Positions 60,882-64,000 of a stretch of 64,000 bases of DNA are shown piece by piece. The stretch is taken from positions 1 to 64,000 of the forward strand of contig JAVBNT010000004.1 in assembly GCA_031551355.1 (NCBI GenBank), written 5' to 3'. The translations under genes were made by a program, and so were the position numbers. Every line of letters begins with the position of its first letter. Position 1 is the stretch's first letter. This DNA comes from JAVBNT01 sp031551355. Its GTDB lineage: Bacteria > Vulcanimicrobiota > CADAWZ01. The notes under the pieces are model-generated. The model was given only the letters and a program-made list of their open reading frames with translations. It was not told where the DNA came from and ran no database searches.

Positions 60882-61350
60882 TTAAAGATTCTTCCTTTAC
60901 CGTCTCCGGCAGCGTTTCAATAATTTTTTTAAACCCGCTGACATCCTCAAACTCCATGTATACGGAGGCAAAGCGTATATACGCAACGGCATCCATTTCC
61001 CGCAGTGATTCCATAACCTTGGCACCGATATTACCGCTGAGAACTTCCCTGTCATTGGCGGCTCTGAGCTCACGCTCTATTTTCAAAAGTGCCGTCTCAA
61101 TTGTTTCCATACTCACCGGACGCTTCTCACAGGCCTTCAAAAAACCGGACATCAGTTTATTGCGATCAAAACGTTCTCTGGTTGAGTCCTTTTTGACGAC
61201 AAACAGCGGACGCGGCTCTTCACGCTCCGAAGTCGTAAAGCGGCTTTTGCATTTCAGGCATTCCCTTCTACGCCTGACCGCCGAAAAATCCTCGGCCACA
61301 CGGGAGTCGACAACCCTGCTTTCCTTGAAAAAACAAAAAGGACATTTCAT
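60874..61350 (-). CDS. nrdR: Ribonucleotide reductase repressor NrdR
   Basis: NrdR senses ATP/dATP and represses ribonucleotide reductase genes. The 158-residue protein has the N-terminal zinc ribbon (MKCPFC and ECLKCKSRF), the basic RRRREC region and an ATP-cone domain (about 49-140, FVVKKDSTRERFDRNKL). The likely target in this window is nrdJ, although no clear NrdR box pair is seen there. It is translationally coupled to the EndoQ gene, which links dNTP control to deaminated-base repair. Confidence 0.95.
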   Translation of the reverse strand: MKCPFCFFKESRVVDSRVAEDFSAVRRRRECLKCKSRFTTSEREEPRPLFVVKKDSTRERFDRNKLMSGFLKACEKRPVSMETIETALLKIERELRAANDREVLSGNIGAKVMESLREMDAVAYIRFASVYMEFEDVSGFKKIIETLPETVKEESLNE

Positions 61351-61407
61351 AAGACAGTCTCCGGCAAATTAAAATAAAATCCGGTAATACCCCCCGGAAT
61401 GAACCCG

Positions 61408-61678
61408 ATGTCATTAGGTTAAGGTTTTAAATCTCAGTTTTTGCCATTTTTGTCATTGCAAGGAATTACCGACAAAGCAATCCCGAAAAACAAATGTCTG
61501 GATTGCCACGCCTTACAGGCTCGCAATCTTCCATGCGGCGTAGCCGCACAACTATAAATGAAAACATCTGTCAGGATGCCTGTCATTGTTATGTTTTCAT
61601 AACAATGACAGGCAGAGCAAATTAATCATGTGATTTTTATCACGTTCAAAAATAGTTTATACTAACTTAATGACATTA
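61408..61678. mobile_element. MITE-like element, diverged copy with inserted palindrome
   Basis: Left end GATGTCATTAGGTTAAGG and right end CTAACTTAATGACATT match the ends of 43956-44157, as does the interior (CAATCCCGAAAAACAAATGTCTGGATTGCC). An extra segment contains a 16-bp perfect stem GCCTGTCATTGTTATG with its complement (about 61579-61614). The rest of 61351-61764 has no gene. Confidence 0.7.
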
Positions 61679-61764
61679 GAATTAACAAAGCATAAAAAGT
61701 AAATGAGGGGTGCCGCAACAGCTCCCCTCTAAAAAGACAAACAAAAATTAAATTTAAGCTGTTT

Positions 61765-62967
61765 TTACTGCGTTCTGCGTCTCTGCAGCAGCTTCTCACG
61801 AAGTTTGAACGGAAGATCGTCCATTTCCTCTCCGGATGATTTCGAAAGGAAATCATTTTGTTCCGTACCGGCAGAAGCAATTGAGGCAAACAGCTCATTG
61901 GCATTTTCATCCATCCTGGAGGCGGCAAAGCCTGTCGCCAGAACCGTAACCTTAACTTCATCCTGATAAGAGTCGTTGATAACGGCTCCGAAAATGACTC
62001 TGGCATCCGGGTCAACAGCCTGAGCAATGATCGAAGCGGCTTCATTGACCTCAAGCAGTGAAAGAGAAGGTCCGCCGGTGATATTGAACAATACACCCTT
62101 AGCGCCGTCTATTGAAGAATCAAGCAGCAGGCTTCTTGTGGCATCCTCAGCAGCCATAGCGGCACGGCGGTCGCCTGATGCAAGTCCTATTCCCATCAAT
62201 GCCGAACCGGAGTTGAGCATAATCGTCTGGATATCGGCAAAATCAACGTTTATAAGTCCGGGAATCGTAATAATATCGGAGATGCCCTGGACTCCGTGAC
62301 GAAGAACATCATCCGCGACCCTGAATGAATCCATAAGCGACGTCTTCTTGTCAATTACCTTCAACAGATTATCATTAGGAATCGTAATCAGCGTATCAAC
62401 CTTGTCGGTAAGCTCCTGGATGCCGCGCTCGGCAATCATCATCCTCATCCTGCCTTCAAAGGAAAAAGGTTTGGTAATTACCGCCACGGAAAGCGCCCCG
62501 GCTTCCTTCGCCAATTCGGCAACAACAGGCGCTGCTCCGGTTCCCGTTCCGCCGCCCATACCGGCCGTAATGAAAACCATATCGGCCCCGTCAATGGCGG
62601 CCAATATCTCACCGCGGCTTTCTTCAATCGCTTTTCGGCCGATTTCCGGGTTAGCTCCGGCGCCAAGCCCTCTGGTTACGTTGCCGCCGATATGTATGCG
62701 CTTAGCAGCTTCGTTGCAGAGAAAAAGTGCCTGAGCATCAGTATTAATATTTATAAAATCAACGCCGTTAAGTCCTACCTGTATCATACGGTTCACGGCA
62801 TTACAGCCGGCACCGCCGACTCCAACAACCTTGATGCCGGCAAAACGCTCCAAAGAAGACCCTTTTTCCGATTGGCTTCTCGGTGCCGTCTGCACTCTGT
62901 TTATTGTCTGCGCCAATTTTTCCAAACCGACGGCAGGCTGTTTATTATCACTTTTAGATGAGTTCAA
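61765..62967 (-). CDS. ftsZ: Cell division protein FtsZ
   Basis: FtsZ is the tubulin-like GTPase of the division ring. The 400-residue protein starts at TTG 62967 with AGGAGG 8 nt upstream. It has an N-terminal tail of about 44 residues, VVGVGGAGCNAVNRM, the GGGTGTG loop at 138-144 and the NFADIQTIM-like NVDFADIQTIM T7 region. The C-terminal peptide DDLPFKLREKLLQRR stands where the FtsA-binding tail lies. It is 30 nt after ftsA. Confidence 0.95.
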   Translation of the reverse strand: MNSSKSDNKQPAVGLEKLAQTINRVQTAPRSQSEKGSSLERFAGIKVVGVGGAGCNAVNRMIQVGLNGVDFININTDAQALFLCNEAAKRIHIGGNVTRGLGAGANPEIGRKAIEESRGEILAAIDGADMVFITAGMGGGTGTGAAPVVAELAKEAGALSVAVITKPFSFEGRMRMMIAERGIQELTDKVDTLITIPNDNLLKVIDKKTSLMDSFRVADDVLRHGVQGISDIITIPGLINVDFADIQTIMLNSGSALMGIGLASGDRRAAMAAEDATRSLLLDSSIDGAKGVLFNITGGPSLSLLEVNEAASIIAQAVDPDARVIFGAVINDSYQDEVKVTVLATGFAASRMDENANELFASIASAGTEQNDFLSKSSGEEMDDLPFKLREKLLQRRRTQ

Positions 62968-62997
62968 GATTTCATCCTCCTAACATAAATAACGTCT

Positions 62998-64000
62998 CTA
63001 GAAAATCTCATGAAGCCACTGAATTACCTTGTTAAAAAAGTCACCCATCTTCGAAGATGACGGGGGCTTTTCAATACTTCTGCTGCGTTTTTTCGAACCA
63101 TAAAGAATCAATCCCAATGCCATTGCATACGACTGATCGGCAAATTCGGACGGAAGCTCGGGAGGATTTACCACGTTGCCTATTTTCACAGGATATTCAA
63201 ACACATTCTCGGCAAGTTGGCCGATTCCGTCAATAGCCGAAGTACCTCCTGTAAGCAATATGGCTCCCAAAGCAATACCTCTTTTTGCCAGTTTATCTAT
63301 TTCTACTTTAGATTTTTCAAATATGTCAACAAGCCGGCTTTCAATCACTTCTGCCAGAGACGCTCTTGAAACCGTTGCCTGGCTTACGGAGCTGATTGAA
63401 TTGACACTGAGTTCTTCATCCTCGGTGATCAAATCAATCATTGCCGCACCCTTGGAATTTTTTATCCTTTCGGCCTCCATCGGAGGAATTCCAAAGCAAA
63501 GGGCAATATCGTACGTTATGTTATAACCGCCGGCACCGACAATAAAACTGGAAATAAGGCTGCCGTTTTTAAAAACGGCAATATTCGTCGTGTCAAAACC
63601 GATATCAATCACTACCGATCCGAGATCAATCATATCCTGAGTCAGAGAAGAAAGTCCGGTACAAAAACTTCCGAGAACCAGCCCGTCCTCTTCTATTTCA
63701 AGGCCGGCCTCTTCAACCGCTCTGGTAACATTGGCAATTGAAGTTTTAAGGGCCGTAACGAGGTTGGCGTCAACTTCAAGACGCATTCCCGACATTCCGA
63801 CGGGATTTTTCACACCCGGCATACCGTCGACAATGTAGTTTCTGGGAAGAACATGAACAATTTCACGTTCAGTTGTCAGTCCCAGCAGCCTGGCGGCATC
63901 AATAACACGCCTGACATCATTCTCGGTAATTACTCTGTCGGGGCTGGCAATCGTAACCTCACCTCTTCTAAGCATAGAATGGAGGAAGTCTCCGCCAAGT
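62998..64000 (-). CDS. ftsA: Cell division protein FtsA (5' end outside the window)
   Basis: FtsA is the actin-like membrane anchor of FtsZ. The reading frame stays open to the window edge (LGGDFLHSM precedes the first internal Met), so about 100 N-terminal residues are missing. Visible are REIVHVLPRNYIVDG, NPVGMSGMRLEVDA (1C subdomain), VVIDIGFDTTNIAVF (phosphate 2), ILLTGGTSAIDGI (adenosine motif) and a C-terminal amphipathic helix GDFFNKVIQWLHEIF for membrane binding. It is followed by ftsZ in the same operon. Confidence 0.95.
   Translation of the reverse strand, partial: LGGDFLHSMLRRGEVTIASPDRVITENDVRRVIDAARLLGLTTEREIVHVLPRNYIVDGMPGVKNPVGMSGMRLEVDANLVTALKTSIANVTRAVEEAGLEIEEDGLVLGSFCTGLSSLTQDMIDLGSVVIDIGFDTTNIAVFKNGSLISSFIVGAGGYNITYDIALCFGIPPMEAERIKNSKGAAMIDLITEDEELSVNSISSVSQATVSRASLAEVIESRLVDIFEKSKVEIDKLAKRGIALGAILLTGGTSAIDGIGQLAENVFEYPVKIGNVVNPPELPSEFADQSYAMALGLILYGSKKRSRSIEKPPSSSKMGDFFNKVIQWLHEIF

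Overview
The window comes from a diderm (Gram-negative) bacterium. It encodes most of the lipid A pathway (lpxA, lpxB, lpxC, lpxD, fabZ), BamA with Skp/OmpH-like partners, FtsA/FtsZ and many Sec-exported proteins. The genetic code is standard, Shine-Dalgarno sites are strong, and base composition is moderately AT-rich. The phylum cannot be fixed from the sequence; an uncultured candidate phylum is plausible. Ribonucleotide reduction is by the B12-dependent class II enzyme (nrdJ, with nrdR elsewhere in the window).

Layout. 1-145: a structured minus-strand RNA, possibly the omega/HEARO RNA of an IscB-type element whose body lies outside the window. 181-855: a protein of unknown function with its own promoter. 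997-15678: a long minus-strand envelope operon running bamA, three Skp-like lipoproteins, lpxD, an exported protein of unknown function, lpxC, fabZ, a Gfo/Idh oxidoreductase, lpxA, lpxB, a membrane protein, a degenerate metallophosphoesterase and an LpxB-related protein. It diverges from argS (15975-17720). 17.7-18.3 kb is repeat-rich. 18.7-25.6 kb holds four tandem paralogs of a YiiX-like cysteine hydrolase with a glycine-zipper tail, plus a HEAT-repeat protein and a degenerate GGDEF protein. 25.9-34.1 kb: nrdJ, a TPR protein, a GHL10-type glycoside hydrolase, a CtpA-type protease, a four-module zinc-ribbon protein and tRNA-Thr. 34.3-37.4 kb looks acquired: marR, pirin, a YcaC-like hydrolase and a flavodoxin-like reductase. 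37.8-45.3 kb: a 5'-nucleotidase-like protein, a GtrB-like glycosyltransferase, a lone GspF, a YkgJ-like protein and a PfkB kinase, separated by repeats.

45.8-52.2 kb: EF-G, tRNA-Ile, tRNA-Ala, a BRCT protein, a DUF3795 protein, a second exported protein and rpmB. 52.3-55.0 kb: an EamA/DMT exporter divergent from a Fur-family regulator and an opine-type dehydrogenase, with a 25-bp palindrome at the exporter start; this could be an opine metallophore module. 55.0-58.6 kb: a nucleoside-salvage operon (deoB, punA, pdp) ending in a free-standing TyrRS-type S4 domain. 58.9-64.0 kb: a VOC protein, EndoQ overlapping nrdR, then ftsA-ftsZ (ftsA runs off the window).

Three patterns cut across the gene list. 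First, several otherwise unrelated proteins (181-855, the YiiX paralogs, the nucleotidase) begin with M-x-I-N-x-hydrophobic followed by a disordered stretch, which may be an export or targeting signal. Second, the intergenic regions carry a family of long imperfect hairpins with a conserved CGTAG/CTACG core and copy-specific complementary arms. Third, there are MITE-like elements, one with clear terminal inverted repeats and a 4-bp target duplication.
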